Assembly: GCF_020520425.1 (NCBI RefSeq)
Contig: NC_079491.1
Location: 46,552,027-46,616,026 of the forward strand
Direction of reading: 5' to 3'
DNA length: 64,000 nucleotides
Source of the DNA: Spinacia oleracea
Taxonomy: Eukaryota > Streptophyta > Magnoliopsida > Caryophyllales > Amaranthaceae
Shown here: piece after piece, positions 1-12,607 of the stretch
How the letters are laid out: every line of letters begins with the position of its first letter
Position numbering within the stretch: position 1 is the first letter of the stretch
The notes under the pieces: generated by a model
Told to the model about the DNA's origin: nothing
The model's database searches: none
The model's input: only the letters and a program-made list of their open reading frames with translations
Position numbers and translations under genes: made by a program

Positions 1-2090
1 AGTGAACTAAAATCCTTAATCATGCAACATAATCAAGCCACAATCTCATGCATATTTAAGACATATTTAAAAGCAATAAATAACTTAAAGCATGCATAAG
101 ATAAATGTGATCTAGTATGGCCTGACTTCATCTTGAAGCTTCAACTTCAAAGTCCGTCTTGAAAATGGATTGGAAACTCCGTCTTGAATTTCACCGTGGG
201 AGGCGCCATTTTCTTCAAATAGGATAAGCTATAATTAAACTAATTACAACTATTTGATGGTACGCAGACCATATTTGAATTGAAAAACAAATTTGGTGCT
301 TTAGACCAATTACATTCAAATTAATGGTACGCAGACCATATTTTCTATCCTATTTGGGCCATACTAGTCACTTCATAACCTGCAAAACAGTACATATACA
401 ATATATACCATTCATCCATTCATTATCATGAATGGCCCACATAATTGGTTAGTTAAAACACATTGTATGCATCACATAAATATTTGCAGCAATTAATTAA
501 GGGCACCAATAATCTACCAATTATTCAGTCCTTATTAATTCTAATCAAGTTGTTTAACCTTAAAGGATTTGTAGACCTAATCAAGAGTTTATGACTAAAA
601 TTTCTCCCACTTAAACCAATAAATTCATATGCTTTACTAATTTCAAACATAAAAATGTATTTCTAGTCTAACCGGAAACATACAAATTTAATTAAAATTT
701 AAAGCTCATATAAATTTATAATTGAATCCACTTATTTAATTTATTTCAGTTGAATATAACGAATTTAAATTAATTCAAGGTTTAATTTTACTAAAATAAT
801 TAGTATAAATTAAAATTTATAATAATTATAATAATCAAAATTAAATCCCGAGAAAACAATTTAAATTATTAATTTTAAAATTAATTAAAATTACTCGAAC
901 TGAAAATCTCAAATTAAAATTTAAAACGCGACAATCGTAACACGACGAGCACTTGGGCTTGCGCCCAAGCCCCATCGAGTGTTCGTGTAGCAATACGCAA
1001 GCAGGCCACACGCAACGCAGCAGTGCAGGCCACACTGCGCGCTCCCGCTCGCTCGTCGCGCCTGCTTGCCTCGCGTCTGCTTGCTTGTTGGGCGTGGCAG
1101 CGCGCGCTGTGGCGCAGCACGCTTGCTGCCCACACGCGTCTGCCCGATGGCTTGCGCCTTGGCCCTTCGCCCTTGCCCACTCGCCCATATGCGCACAGCA
1201 CTCGACACAGGGCAGCGTGTTGCCTTGTGCTCGTGTGCCATGGCTCTTGCTCGTTGCATCGTACCGCATGGGCGACGAGCTCCCTTGCTCGTCGTCGCAT
1301 GCCCGCACTATACAACACCCCTTAAGGGTAACACGTAGCGTCCATTGCTTTGTGCGTGCAAGTTTTATGAGCGAATTGCATAAAAATTAAAACTTTTATT
1401 TCCAAAATTAATGACAAATTAATAAATCATATTAATTTCATAATTTTAGGGCGAAAAATCGAAAATTTATTAATCAATTAATTTCCGATTAACATGGATT
1501 CAAATCTAGGTCATAAAAATTAAAAATTTAACATAAATTAACAATTTTTATGGTGGATTTTAATCATTGGTACCTAATTAAATTATTAATTAATCATGAA
1601 AATCAAATCAATTCTAAATTATTCGAATTTCAACAAATTAATCATAATTACAAATTAGGTTGTATAATTAACAAGTCGAGGCATTCATAATTGTTAAACA
1701 TATACAGTAGGTCAATCAAAAACTCAAGATTTATCAACAAGAATCGCAAATACTTAATTTAACATCTTAAATTTACAAACTTTTGCGTTCGAAAAACTAA
1801 AACCTCCGAAAAGTCATAGTTAGGCTTCGAATTTGGGAATTCTGGGTTCGGCCGAAAAGTAATTTTTTTGTCAAAATTTTATAATGCCTTTTACATGAGG
1901 AATTGACACAAATATCACTCGATTTGGATGAGTAACGAAGAAACTGCCGAAAAACTACGTACATATAATTAAATAAACGCAATTTGCGATTAATTACGAA
2001 AATTAATCACCCCTTTAATTCTCTGCAAATTTAATTTAACCATGTTCATGCAATTTAGATTATGAAAATAATAAGAGGCTTGTGATACCA
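1..2090 (-). mobile_element. Untranslated leader/internal region of an LTR retrotransposon (runs off left edge)
   Basis: Read on the minus strand, this is the sequence following the 5' LTR and primer binding site. It is AT-rich and non-coding, with one GC-rich island at about 930-1330. The motif ATGGTACGCAGACCATATTT occurs at about 258-277 and again at about 324-343. No gag or pol domain is visible before the window ends, so only the leader is present. The overlapping ORFs on both strands in the GC island are low-complexity Arg/Ala/Cys/His-rich by-products of base composition, and I do not treat them as genes. Confidence 0.6.
2083..2090 (-). other. Primer binding site (initiator Met tRNA type)
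   Basis: On the minus strand this reads TGGTATCA, the usual complement of the plant initiator methionine tRNA 3' end. It begins one base after the LTR end (CTCACA, G, TGGTATCA). This fixes both the orientation of the element and the LTR boundary. Confidence 0.65.
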
Positions 2091-2091
2091 C

Positions 2092-3489
2092 TGTGAGGTT
2101 ATGATACATATGACAAAACATAAATCATGCAGAAAAACCATAAAGCCAGGAAACATATTATTTACACATAATCATTTAGCATAATTTAGATGCATACACT
2201 TTGTAGCGTGCCCTCCCTAGCTGCGCCCGAACCGAACAAGAACAAGTCTTTAGGACTCCAAGTGTCGTCCCTCCGTAGATAGTCCACAGCACGTCCGGAT
2301 CCGCCTTAAGCTTGACCAACTAGAATCGCCCTTAAGGTTACTAGGATTTTCGACTATTTGGGTTGCAAGTGTTTGGCTGATTTTTGCTTGAAAATCTTAC
2401 CTTTTGAATACTTCAAATCTCGATATAAATTGTGAAACCATGCCACATATTTATAGGGGTATGGAAAGAGAATTGGAATCCTACTAGGATACGAATTAAT
2501 TAAATTAGAATCCTAGTAGAACTCTTATTTAATTAATTTATCTTTTAGGATTAGGAATTTAATCATATATCGAATCCTGATAGCTTTAGGATTCGTTTAG
2601 CACGCACACGAGCATCGCACGAGCACCGCACACTCGCGCAGGCCTTGCGGCCCACGCTGAGCGCACAGCGCCTCGGCCCATGCTTGATGCCTGTGTCCGC
2701 GCGCGCGCCCAAGGCCTTGGCTGGGCCTGGCCTTGCGCTGGGCCTGGCGAGGCTGTGGCCTTTGTGTTGGGCGCTTGGCTTGCTGGGCGCGGGCCTGGCT
2801 TCGTGCTGGGCCTTCGTCTAGCAAGCCTCGTCCGATGCTAATTCGTACGATGCGCTTCCGATTAAATTTCCGGTTCCGGAATTCATTTCCGATACGAACA
2901 ATATTTAATATTTCCGATTCCAGAATTAATTTCCGTTTCGAACAAATATTTAATATTTTCGTTTCCGGAATTATTTTCCGATTCCGATAATATTTCCGAT
3001 TCTGACAATATTTCCGTTTCCGGCAATATTTCCGATTCCGGTAATATTTCCATTTCCGATAATATTTTCCGATACGTACCATGTTTCCATTTCCGGCAAC
3101 ATCTACGACTTGGATAATATTTATATTTCCGATACGATCCATATTTCCCTTACCGGCAATATCATCGTTTCCGGAGTATTCATTTCTTGCTTGTGACGAT
3201 CTCAGCTCCCACTGAAAGCAAGATCCGTCGATTCCGAATATCCATAGATGGAGTATTTAATTCCATTAAATACTTGATCCATTTACGTACTATTTGTGTG
3301 ACCCTACGGGTTCAGTCAAGAGTAAGCTGTGGATTAATATAATTAATTCCACTTGAACTGAAGCGGCCTCTAGCTAGGCATTCAGCTCACTTAATCTCAC
3401 TGAATTATTAACTTGTTAATTAATACTGAACCGCATTTATTAGACTTAACATTAAATGCATACTTGGACCAAGGGCATTATTTCCTTCA
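2092..3489 (-). mobile_element. 5' LTR of a Ty1/copia-like retrotransposon, about 1.4 kb
   Basis: On the minus strand the LTR begins TGAAGGAAATAATGCCC at 3489 and ends CTCACA at 2092, giving the expected TG...CA termini, and is followed directly by a primer binding site. It contains a GC-rich block (about 2600-2850) and a run of degenerate TTCCG repeats (about 2860-3175). The LTR interrupts a LINE coding sequence whose open frame resumes at exactly 3490, so the retrotransposon is younger than the LINE. The matching 3' LTR and the other target duplication would lie beyond the left edge. The copia assignment is inferred from the PBS and LTR style. Confidence 0.7.
2860..3175. repeat. Degenerate TTCCG / AATATTTCCGATTCCGG repeats inside the LTR
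   Basis: The plus strand shows many imperfect units of the form AATATTTCCGATTCCGG, about 12-24 bp apart. They lie within the LTR. A 181-codon minus-strand ORF across them is a by-product of the repeats. Confidence 0.75.
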
Positions 3490-5432
3490 GACAAGACAGA
3501 AGTAGCCTTCAGTAAATGTGTGTCTGTTGAATCAACACAAGAGATTATTGATACTTTAGGGGTGCGAGAAGTCGAAAAGCATGAAAAATATTTGGGCCTC
3601 CCTAAAATTATAGGGAGATCTAAAAAAGCTGTATTTGCGTGTTTAAAGGAGAGGATATGGAAAAAACTGAATGGATGGAAGGAGAAGTTACTTTCAAGAC
3701 CGGGAAAGGAGGTACTCATCAAGGCGGTTGCACAAGCAATACCTACGTATATGATGAGTATCTTTAAAATTCCATATGGATTAATTGATGAAATACACTC
3801 TTTGTTGAGTCGATTTTGGTGGGGGTCTAGGGAGGATGCTCGTAGACTACATTGGCAAAGTTGGGAGAAGTTATGTGTTCCAAAAGCTAAGGGAGGTCTG
3901 GGATTTAGGGACTTACGATGCTTCAATCATGCCTTATTGGCAAAGCAAATCTGGAGATTACAAAATAATACGGGTACCCTACTACATTCTATTCTTAAAG
4001 CTAGATACTTCAAGAATTCGTGTGTTATTGATGCCTATCGTGGGTATGATCCAAGCTATTCATGGAGGAGTATGTGGGGTGCAAAGTCGTTGTTACGTGA
4101 TGGTCTAGCATGGCGTGTGGGAGATGGAACAAATATAAATGTGCGGGATGATCCTTGGATTATAAAGGATGGTCAGGTGCTTTCTCTTACCCCAATACCA
4201 ACGTGTGATAAGGAAATGAGAGTGTGTGACTTAATAAATCATGCTTCTGGTGAGTGGGATTTGGAGTGTATTGAGGCTTTGTTTCCTGCAAAGGTACGTA
4301 TCATAATAACTGCTATACCTTTATCTAAAAGGCTCCCTGTTGATGAATTATTTTGGAGGCAAGCTAAAGATGGTGTTTACACCGTAAAATCTGGATATTG
4401 GCTAGCAAAGTCGGGTGATGTTGTAGGAAATGGCGTTGATGGAAGTTAGAGGAGGATGAAATGTGGCGTACTGTATGGAGTCTAGATGGTCCACCGAAAA
4501 TGCGGCATTTTTTATGGAGTGCGTGCAAAGGTAATATGGCCGTGAGAGACAGATTGGTTCATAGACATATTACGAGTATAGCATTGTGTCCTATATGCGG
4601 AGCTGCCTCGGAGACCATTATACACTCCTTATTCGAGTGTGAAGCGGCAATATCGATATGGCAGCAATGTGATATAGCATCATGTTTGGTAGGTGCTCCC
4701 TCGACGACTTTTGCGGATAGATGGTTGTGGTTGGCTAGAAAATGTAGTGCCAAGGAACTATGTTACTTAGCCTCGCTTATGTGGGATGTTTGGAGGTGTA
4801 GGAATTTGATTTTCTTCGACAACGACAAGCCTAATTTTGTGATGATTGCAGCGGGTTTTAAGAGGCTAGTCGAGGAGTATCAGGAGTACTCAAAGAAGGT
4901 CTTTGCAAGTGGGATGGCTGGTAGTACTAGAACGAGTATTGGGGTTGGTTGATCTTGGTCTTGTCCTCCAATGGGCTATGTAAAAGTTAACACCGATGCA
5001 TATGTACCTGGTATGGGTAATGTTGGTTTGGGTGTGGTAATACGCAATGCTGAGGGTGCCTTAATGGCTGCCGCAAAGAAGGAAGTAAGTGCTACAACTC
5101 CAGAGATTGCTGAAGCTTTGGCGGTACGGTATGGTTTGCAAATGGCTAGACGACTTGGTTTTGATAGTATATTGATAGAATGTGATGCTATAAATGTGGT
5201 CAATGAGACGAAGTGTTCGAGTAGGGGTCTTTCCCCAATCCATCTGATCTACGGAGACATTAGACAAGATAGCTTGCTTTTTGAATCTTTTAATATTTCT
5301 CATATTAGACGGGCATGTAATACGGTAGCTCACTTAGTGGCAAGGTGGGATACTAATAATCATACAGAACTTGTTTGTATTGGCGTTTTTCCGCAAAGTA
5401 TAACAACTTTAGCGGAAATTGACTTACATTAA
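3490..5432 (+). pseudogene. LINE (non-LTR retrotransposon) polyprotein, C-terminal half, disrupted
   Basis: This is the 3' half of a plant L1-type LINE ORF2. The frame is open from the LTR junction at 3490 (DKTEVAFSKC) to a stop at 4447. It carries the region downstream of the RT catalytic core, with YLGLP, FWWGS and KGGLGFRDL blocks typical of the family. A shift to another frame near 4440-4461 is followed by the zf-RVT zinc-knuckle region (PPKMRHFLW, then CPICG and HSLFEC). A TGA at 4950-4952 interrupts this before an RNase H domain at about 4971-5432. That domain shows NTDA, AEALA, ECDA and an NTVAH block, matching the acidic residues and C-terminal block of plant RVT_3 domains. One frameshift, one in-frame stop and a missing 5' half make it inactive. 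Confidence 0.9.
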
Positions 5433-5490
5433 TAAAATGCCCGCGCAAGCTTCCTATCAAAAAAACAAAAAAGAAGAAAAACAATAATAT
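5433..5490 (+). mobile_element. LINE 3' UTR and A-rich tail
   Basis: A short segment (ATGCCCGCGCAAGC) follows the RNase H stop and runs into A-rich sequence from about 5458. This is the usual 3' terminus of a LINE, so the element's 3' end is intact. Confidence 0.55.
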
Positions 5491-5613
5491 CCCCCTGATA
5501 ATAAAAAAGTATCACTAATAAGATCCCAGAGAACATGGCCTAGAGAAAGAAGAAAAACAATAATATCCACCTGATCATAAAACGTATCCCTAATAAGATC
5601 CCAGAGAACATGG
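5471..5613. repeat. Two-copy direct repeat of about 70-78 bp
   Basis: A block running GAAGAAAAACAATAATATCC ... AAGATCCCAGAGAACATGG occurs at about 5471-5539 and again at about 5549-5613 with few differences. It lies just after the LINE tail. I do not recognise its origin. Confidence 0.7.
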
Positions 5614-5639
5614 CCTGCTAAAGAAGAGTTTTCATGAAA

Positions 5640-5773
5640 GTATTTGAACCAAAATAATATCAATAATGGTATAGAGAAAATAGTAAAAATGAGGGTTAGA
5701 GTTTTTTTAGAATGAAAAAAATGAAAGTAAAAGGGTTGCGTCAAGTAAAACAAGACTGTGTTTAGCAACCGTG
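5640..5773 (+). repeat. Fragment of a dispersed Mutator-like element (copy of 48186-48308)
   Basis: GGGTTGCGTCAAGTAAAA followed by TTTAGCAACC, and the AATGAAAnAAATGAAAG stretch before it, match the right end of the element at 47783-48308. The end here (GCAACCGTG) is the reverse complement of that element's left terminus (CACGGTTGC). No left terminus is seen, so this copy is partial. Confidence 0.55.
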
Positions 5774-6206
5774 TATAATAATTGTTGTCTCTAAATAATC
5801 ATGCTCTGACTTTGTTCCAATCGGTTGATTGTTTTCCGTATGAAAATAGTATATGTTGCAAATTAGCATCACACTCCCCTTAAGTGGCTGACATTAGTTA
5901 TTTAATTTTTTTTGTTTGATAAAATTTGATTAATTTAATTTTGAGCGAGGGTATTATGGATTATTCTATAGCCCTATAAGACAGACACTGAAAAGTTAAA
6001 TGTCGTAATGACCTCATAAATTCTCTTATAGAATAAAGATAAGTCAAATGTTGAGGACTTTGATGTCCATATAATTAAGATGTCAAATCTGCCCTTATTT
6101 CTTTAATTTTAAATTTTTAAATAATGATACAAGATTATTTGATTACAATTTTACCATATTTGATGGGCACGTAATTTAGAAGTGTGCTTATTAATAATGC
6201 TCCACA
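5774..6206. other. Intergenic, AT-rich; nothing recognised
   Basis: There is no ORF of note, no RNA gene and no convincing transposon terminus. It lies between the LINE-associated repeats and the putative Helitron 5' end. Confidence 0.5.
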
Positions 6207-9200
6207 TCCTAACACTTTAAAAAGCACAAACTTCACATTACTATTGCAGCAATAGTGCGCTGCCCATTTTGCCCTCACCTATCTCCACTTATTACTCCTT
6301 TGCCATTACATCCAGATCGTGACACGTCGCAGCTTCATCCACCGCCCTTTTTGTCTTCTTCTCTCTGTTCCGTCTTCAGCTCCCTTCCTCATTTTTTTGT
6401 TGGTTGCTTTCTCTCTTTCGCCCTTTCGGTCCTTCCATGACTGATCTTCCTTTCATTTTTCAGTTTAGTGATTTTTTTGCTTTTGTTGTCCATTGCTTTC
6501 GAAGGAGCCGCAGTAAGGTTTCCATTAACACCTTGGATGATTCTAAATGCAAAATCCAATTGACAACAATCAGTTGGGCTTTGGAATCATCTAAGGTTTT
6601 ATTGGAGGTCTTAGAATTATTGGAATCGTTCTTGCTCAGATCTTCTTCAGATCTGTAATGATTGTTCCGGCGAATTCCGTAAGGCAGTTCGTGTGCGTTC
6701 TCTCCTGGATCTGGTCTGTTTCTTTGGGTTTTTCCTTTTTTCCGATTCGATGGTTCTTACATTTGCTTCCTCTTTTTTTCGATTGTTCTTTGGGTTTCTT
6801 TGTTTAAATCTAGATCGATTTTTGTTCATTTGTTCGTGTGCGTTCTCTCTTGGATCTGGTCTGTTTTCTTTGGGTTTTTCCTTTTTTTTCGATTTGATGG
6901 TTCTTACATTTGCTTCCTTTTTTTCCCTGGTTCGATGGTTCTTTGGGTTTCTTTGTTTAAATCTAGATTGATTTTTGTTCATTTTAATAAATACTGAGGA
7001 ACAATTATTATGAATACATTTTCATATTCATATTAATAATCGGTTCTTAATATGATCTTGGTTTAGCAAATTCAGTTCCTGCATTTTTGTGTTCTGGGTA
7101 CAACATCTTCAGTAGAAATAAATGTTCAGATGTTTCTGGTTTTTTGTGTTCTGGGTAGAACAGCTTGTCATCATTTGTTATGGTTTGGTGTTCTAGCTAA
7201 CTTATAATTTCTAAATGGTCTAGATTTAATACCCTGCAGATTCGCATCTCCAATTCAATCTACTTCGATCATTATTTGCGATTTCATTTGCATTTTAGTT
7301 GGTTTATATTTGGTGGTTTTGTTCTTATTTATGCTTTTTAGGTCAGGTTTGGGTGTTTGATTGTTACAGGTTTATTATCCATGCTAGGTTAGATTAGTAT
7401 GCAAATTAGTGTTTTTGGTTAATAGTGTGATAACTGTGCAAATTAGTATGAAAATGAACCATTAGCAGGTTAAATACAGGTTCATATTTTCGTTTTCATA
7501 ATCATTTTGTTTTATGTTCAGGCTCCCTTTGTTGACAAGTTCAGATAAGAGAAGGGATGGCATGTAGTGTGAGGCCTATGCAATGTCCCTCATTTGAAGG
7601 GAAACACTGCTGCCTAAACAGTATGTATTGTACTTTTATTACTGTGTGTGTTTAAAGAAATGCATTCAAAGTGCACAATTGTACTGCCTATTTCCTTTTT
7701 TTTTTTTCCTGTATTCTTTTAAATGGTCAGTCCCAATGTGCCTGAAATCCTGGCTTAATTTTGAAAACCTTTTTTTTTTTTACTGTTGTTGTTCTTAGGT
7801 GGCTTCTTTTGCTGTGCATCTGGTGCTATATATTGATTGTTTCCTTCTTCAACTTTAATTGGTCTTTTGTTCTTTCACTATTTTCTCTTTCTTTTTTTCA
7901 GAATAGGATCCAGGCAAGAAAGGTATAGGCTCTCTCTTGGTTTCTCTTGGCTACTGTGGTTTGCAGTATATGAATATGGACTACCTACATTTTAACCACA
8001 CCTAATAATCTACTTCCCATGGACATTTAGCAATCCCTGATATGACATAGTTCGGCCATTTAAACAAATGTACTCATGAAAGATCTCCCGTTGTTTGCTT
8101 TCCCTAATCTTAGGTCCTTGTGAGTTTGCAATATGTGATAGGTGTTTTTCCCTGTTGTTATTTTCTGTTCTCATTGTTTGGTTGTAAAATTATGTGCCTT
8201 TTTTTTTTGTCAAGAGCATCATGAGCTTTGCCTCTGGTCAGTTCCCCCGTGTCTGTTGTGAGTGCATTTTGTTTGCTCCCGTGTTTACTGTGCCTTTGAC
8301 GTGCCTGTTAATGGCATTCCTTGTGTGTGCGTTTGTTGCCTGGCCTGAAATTGTATGCAACGCTCTTGGTTTGAGGGGATCTGGTCCTTTTGTCTATGAA
8401 TGTTTAGGATGTTTACATTGCAAAGTGGCTCTGAAACTGGTTGCAATTGCCCTATGTTTGTTTGTATGGTTTACTCCCAGGACTGCCTGCTAACACATTT
8501 GGTTTTTGTGTTCAGTCTTGTTTTGAGTCGGAGTTGTTTAGTTTGTTTCAGACTATTACTTCTGGTCCCGTTTGGGGAATCGTTTTTGCTGTAGTGTCAG
8601 GGAAAAATGGTTGAACTAATGTTGGGGAGTACATGGTATTTGGTGCATGGATTTGTAACCTATCGTGCCACTTATTTGTGTGTGCGGCTTCTTTTGGGGT
8701 TATAGTTAAGGTTTGGCATGTATGCTTGTTCGAATCTGCCCGTTGTAAATGTTTAATTGTTCGCCTATATGCATGTAGTCATGTTGCTTGTCGAGCGGTT
8801 AATGTTGCTTACCTAGAGCGGTTAATGTGATTGGTCTGATATTATTCATAACAGGTTGGGTCATTCATAGTCCCATGAATACATAACACTTTTACAGAGA
8901 CAAGTAGCGTCTTAGCTAACTGATCACTATTCATTGCTTTCAGTTACCATTTGCTCGTATAATGTATAGATTGACTAAGAGGGAAGATCTTTGCACATTG
9001 GACAGACTACACTTAACTGTTTAGAATACCACAAAGTCTAAGGATCAATATAAACCATGCAATATATTTAGTATGAAGAGAAAACATCTTTGTCGTCCTC
9101 TATAAGGTCATAGATATATACCCTTTGGTTCCCTTTTGCAATCAGTCCATACATTTAAGGTAATCAATCCCTAGATTTCATTTTGAATGTTTCAGAGATT

Positions 9201-9308
9201 AGAATCAGACACCTATGTTTTCTAACTTTGGTCTTCCAGAGCTCATCAGACCATGATTATACTCATACAGTCAATTGGCAAATCATAATTATTGATTCCT
9301 TCTAACAG
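6207..9308. other. 5' part of the Helitron-like element: no recognised coding exon
   Basis: From about 6250 to 6650 the sequence is CT-rich, like a plant 5' UTR. After that come T-rich, intron-like stretches. The longest plus-strand ORF (8194-8493) is Cys/Phe/Val-rich with no recognisable domain, and I judge it spurious. If the RPA1-like gene has N-terminal exons they should be here, but I could not identify any. Confidence 0.4.
6685..6983 (+). repeat. Tandem duplication of about 150 bp
   Basis: A block from GTTCGTGTGCGTTCTCTC to AATCTAGATCGATTTTTG (about 6685-6832) is repeated next door (about 6833-6983) with small indels in T runs and a few substitutions. It lies in the UTR-like 5' part of the Helitron-like element. 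Confidence 0.85.
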
Positions 9309-10939
9309 AACACCAACACTCTCCAAGAGGAGCGCCCTTGGTTAAAAGTGTGTATCCCTGATGCAAGACTTGAGAAAGTACATGCTTATCTTGGTTGCCC
9401 TAACTGTGGTAAGTCAACAACTGCTCCCCTTGGTGAGGCTTTTAAGTGTGGCACCTGCTCCAGGATAGGCGTTATATCCACTCCTAGGTTTGTCACTTAT
9501 AAGACGCTTGCAATCGTTTACATTCTGCTGTCACAACCTCCAATGTGTTTGTTGCTTATAGATCACTTTTATTCATTTATGTTCCATCCTCAATGCAGAA
9601 TCACTTTCAACTGCGAAGTTTCAGATGACACGGGCACATATGCCTTCACAACCTTCACCGAGGATTCTGAAAGACTTTTCAGAATGACTGCTGCTGATCT
9701 TTTCAGGATGAAACACACTGTAAGTTTATTTACATCGCCCAAAATGATGCTTGGTAACCAGCCAGCAACCCCTAACCAGACTGGCATACTTGTCTCCCCA
9801 TTTCCAAAACCCCTATTACCATGTCATGCTTAATAATGCACCCACAAATAGAATACCTTATACATATCTACCTGGTACATCACCTACAACATGCAAAACA
9901 AACTACTTCCATTACACACTGTTTCCAGTTTTTTATCAACTTCACTTTACAAGTCATTTACGTGTGTTCAGTCCACACATGAAGATAACCTATCAATAAC
10001 TAACAAAGCACGTGTGTTTACCTCTTCGTTGGACATACCCAGCTGACACGTACAAGTGCACCTAATAATACCTATCTCAGACATAATAATAGTACAAATG
10101 ATACACCACATATGCATGTTCGTTCCCATGTATACCACAACCTAACACGACTAAGTGTATACTGTAAGTTTTTTGCTTTTGCTCTTTTAATCCAGTAAAA
10201 AAAAAACCATGCTCCTGTCAATGAATGCGAAAAGAAAAATGTATTAATGTTCATTGCTTGAGTGTTATGATGCCTTCATCTGATTCTCTATACGTATTCT
10301 TCTCACTAAAATGGCATACATCCCTCTTCCTTCCAGGGTGATCTACAGACTTTCATGGTTGCACGCAAATTGCTCCGCACTAAGCATTTCTTCATTCAAG
10401 TCGGGCCAACAACATCTCTGTCCACATGCAATGTGTTGCAATGGTGCTTGAAGAAAGTAGAAATTGAGGATGATGACATGGAGCATGTCCACCCAGCTGA
10501 TAACACTCAAGCAGAGAATGTTGTTGAAACAGAGATGGCCACTGAAGGAGATGCAAACACACAGAATCTCCCTTTGAATGCTGGCCATGCAGATCCAGAA
10601 GATTACACCAATGCTGATCCTTTAGATGCTGAAAATGCGGCTACAGAGGCTGCTGAGACAGAGGTTTCCACTGAACGAGATGCAAACACACAAAATCTCC
10701 CTTTGAATGCTGGCCATGCAGATCCAGAAGATTACACCAATGCTGATCCTTTAGATGCTGAAAATGCGGCTACAGAGGCTGCTGAGACAGAGGTTTCCAC
10801 TGAACGAGATGCAAACACACAAAATCTCCCTTTGAATGCTGGCCATGCAGATCCAGACGATTACACCAATGATGATCCTTTAGATGCTGAAAATGCGGCT
10901 ACAGAGGCTGATCATGATGATGACACTTCAGAGGAATGA
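9309..10939 (+). CDS. RPA1-like protein (replication protein A 70-kDa subunit, C-terminal domain), partial
   Basis: Three exons join in frame: 9309-9487, 9599-9719 and 10337-10939, with AG/GT borders. Exon 1 opens NTNTLQEERPWLK and carries a zinc ribbon (GCPNCGKS ... CGTCSRIG), as in the RPA1 C-terminal OB fold. Exon 2 gives ITFNCEVSDDTGTYAFTTF, the OB-fold strand pattern of that domain. Exon 3 completes the fold and then runs into an acidic tail of three 43-residue repeats ending DDDTSEE. RPA1 binds single-stranded DNA in replication and repair; RPA-like genes are also carried by plant Helitrons, which suits its position. N-terminal DNA-binding domains A and B and a start codon were not found, so this is either a fragment or a gene whose upstream exons I missed. 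Confidence 0.7.
10523..10909 (+). repeat. Three in-frame 129-bp tandem repeats (43 aa each)
   Basis: The copies are 10523-10651, 10652-10780 and 10781-10909. Each encodes a unit containing DANTQNLPLNAGHADP and ending DAENAATEA. Copies 2 and 3 are almost identical; copy 1 differs at its start (ETEMATEG rather than ETEVSTER). The unit keeps frame and is acidic and probably disordered, extending the C-terminal tail of the RPA1-like protein. Confidence 0.95.
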
Positions 10940-12607
10940 CTGTACCCTGCCCCCCTTTTGTCTGACATGCTAATTGCAACTGCGTATGTATAAAAAAGCA
11001 CTTGCAAGCATGTTCTCAGTGGCTACTTATAAGCCTATCTTAGCTTTAACAAACTGGTTTATGTAATATTAAGTTAACTCTAGGTCTTTTGAATGTGGTT
11101 TTTCTAGAGGAACATGTAAGAGTTTAGAAACTCATATTCCTAGAAAATACACGTAAGCCTTTTGGTATGTAGATGTGCCCAAGTCGTTAATCTTAGAACT
11201 ATCAGTGGCACAGGTATTATCAATATATGTGTGTTTTATATTATCTAAAGAGCCCAACTCATCATTGAGCATACAAGAGTGACCCTAAAAAGGATGCCCA
11301 TGGTCAGCAAAAGTTAGCCATTCATGTCACACTTTGAGGCATGAAAGCAACTTCATGAGCATGCATAAGAAGTTCACAGTTTATGTTGTCTCTCACATTT
11401 ATTCGAATATTCAGGTATGCCAAGTGACTTTATTGCCCTTTTTTATTTTAAAATAAGGGACACACAACTAGCAAAATGGGCATGTGTGTAGTTTTTCTCA
11501 TGTGGCCTTTTTTGCTTGTTATGATATTATCTTGTTGCTGATTGATTTTGTTGCCTTTTTCTTCCAGGGAAGTCCAAAAGGTGTCACACCTAAGTTCAGC
11601 TTGATAGAACTTCTCTTGTTGATTGGGTGAAAGAACTTCTCTTGTTGATTGGGTAATGTCTTAAACTTCTCCTCCATATATTTATTTGTGTTTCTGTCAC
11701 ATTTGTCTGGCCATCAGGACAGTTTTGTTGAGAAACTTGGGTTCCTTAAAGCAGTTGCCTTAGTAGAAAGATATTGAAGTAATAGAACTATCTAAAAATT
11801 AAAAAATCAGGTCACCTATTACTTCATTTGGAAGACTTAGATATATCTCCTTGGTAGCTTTACTTTAAATATGATTTCCCTTTGGCAGTAATTTGGAAAG
11901 AGTCATAATGATCAAGGCTGGGAAGGAATGGCTCTAGATGATTGCACATATGCTTATCAGTCTCACATTAATTTGGAATGACAAGAGGCTTGAGCAGGTA
12001 TAATCAGATTTGTAAAGAAGTTATAACAATGATCCATATGTACTTATATCTTAGAAGCATGTAGCTTGGATATTTGTTGTCAGATCCGTAAGCAGAAATT
12101 AGTTGTTTTTGTTCTTACCACTATATATAAGGTAGATTTTGTACGTGTTATTTAAAGCTGTTGATACCTCCCGTAGATATTCTTTTATGTGGTTATCTTA
12201 TCAGCAATAAGAAATTTAGATGATATTTGACATACACATGGTGGAAATTTCAGTGTTTTTATAATCTCCTGTGCGTTAGTTTCCTTTGTGTTAGCTTCTT
12301 ACATTCATCTATTATACTAAATTGCTCATTGATCTCTGGTGCGATTTCCTATGTCTACCACAATGTTTGTAGATACAACTTCAATGTTATAATTTCAGTG
12401 TCATAGTTCTATTCAAGACCAGGTTTATATTATAGAATTGGCTTTTAATTTGCGAATGGGTTATAGACTTATAAAATGGGTTTTACTCATATACCATGTT
12501 CCTCATATAGAACAAGTTTGTGTTGATGGTATTCTTTGTTTGGCCATTTCATTTATCCTATCTGGATTTGTAATTCTAATGGATCATGCTATCAACTTTT
12601 CTTTCAG
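10940..12607. other. Interior of the Helitron-like element; no recognised gene
   Basis: This is intron- or UTR-like sequence with no supported exon. It holds one short direct repeat, AGAACTTCTCTTGTTGATTG, at about 11606 and 11632 (period 26 bp). Confidence 0.45.

Noticed and set aside
841-1390. Six overlapping ORFs of up to 155 aa on both strands
   Set aside because: They arise from a GC-rich island in the leader of a retrotransposon. Their products are Arg/Ala/Cys/His-rich, mutually overlapping and without domains.
2597-3142. 181-aa minus-strand ORF
   Set aside because: It runs through the TTCCG repeat and the GC-rich block of an LTR; the product is repetitive and has no domain.
8194-8493. 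99-aa ORF in the Helitron-like element
   Set aside because: The sequence is T-rich with a hydrophobic, Cys-rich product, no splice context and no family resemblance.
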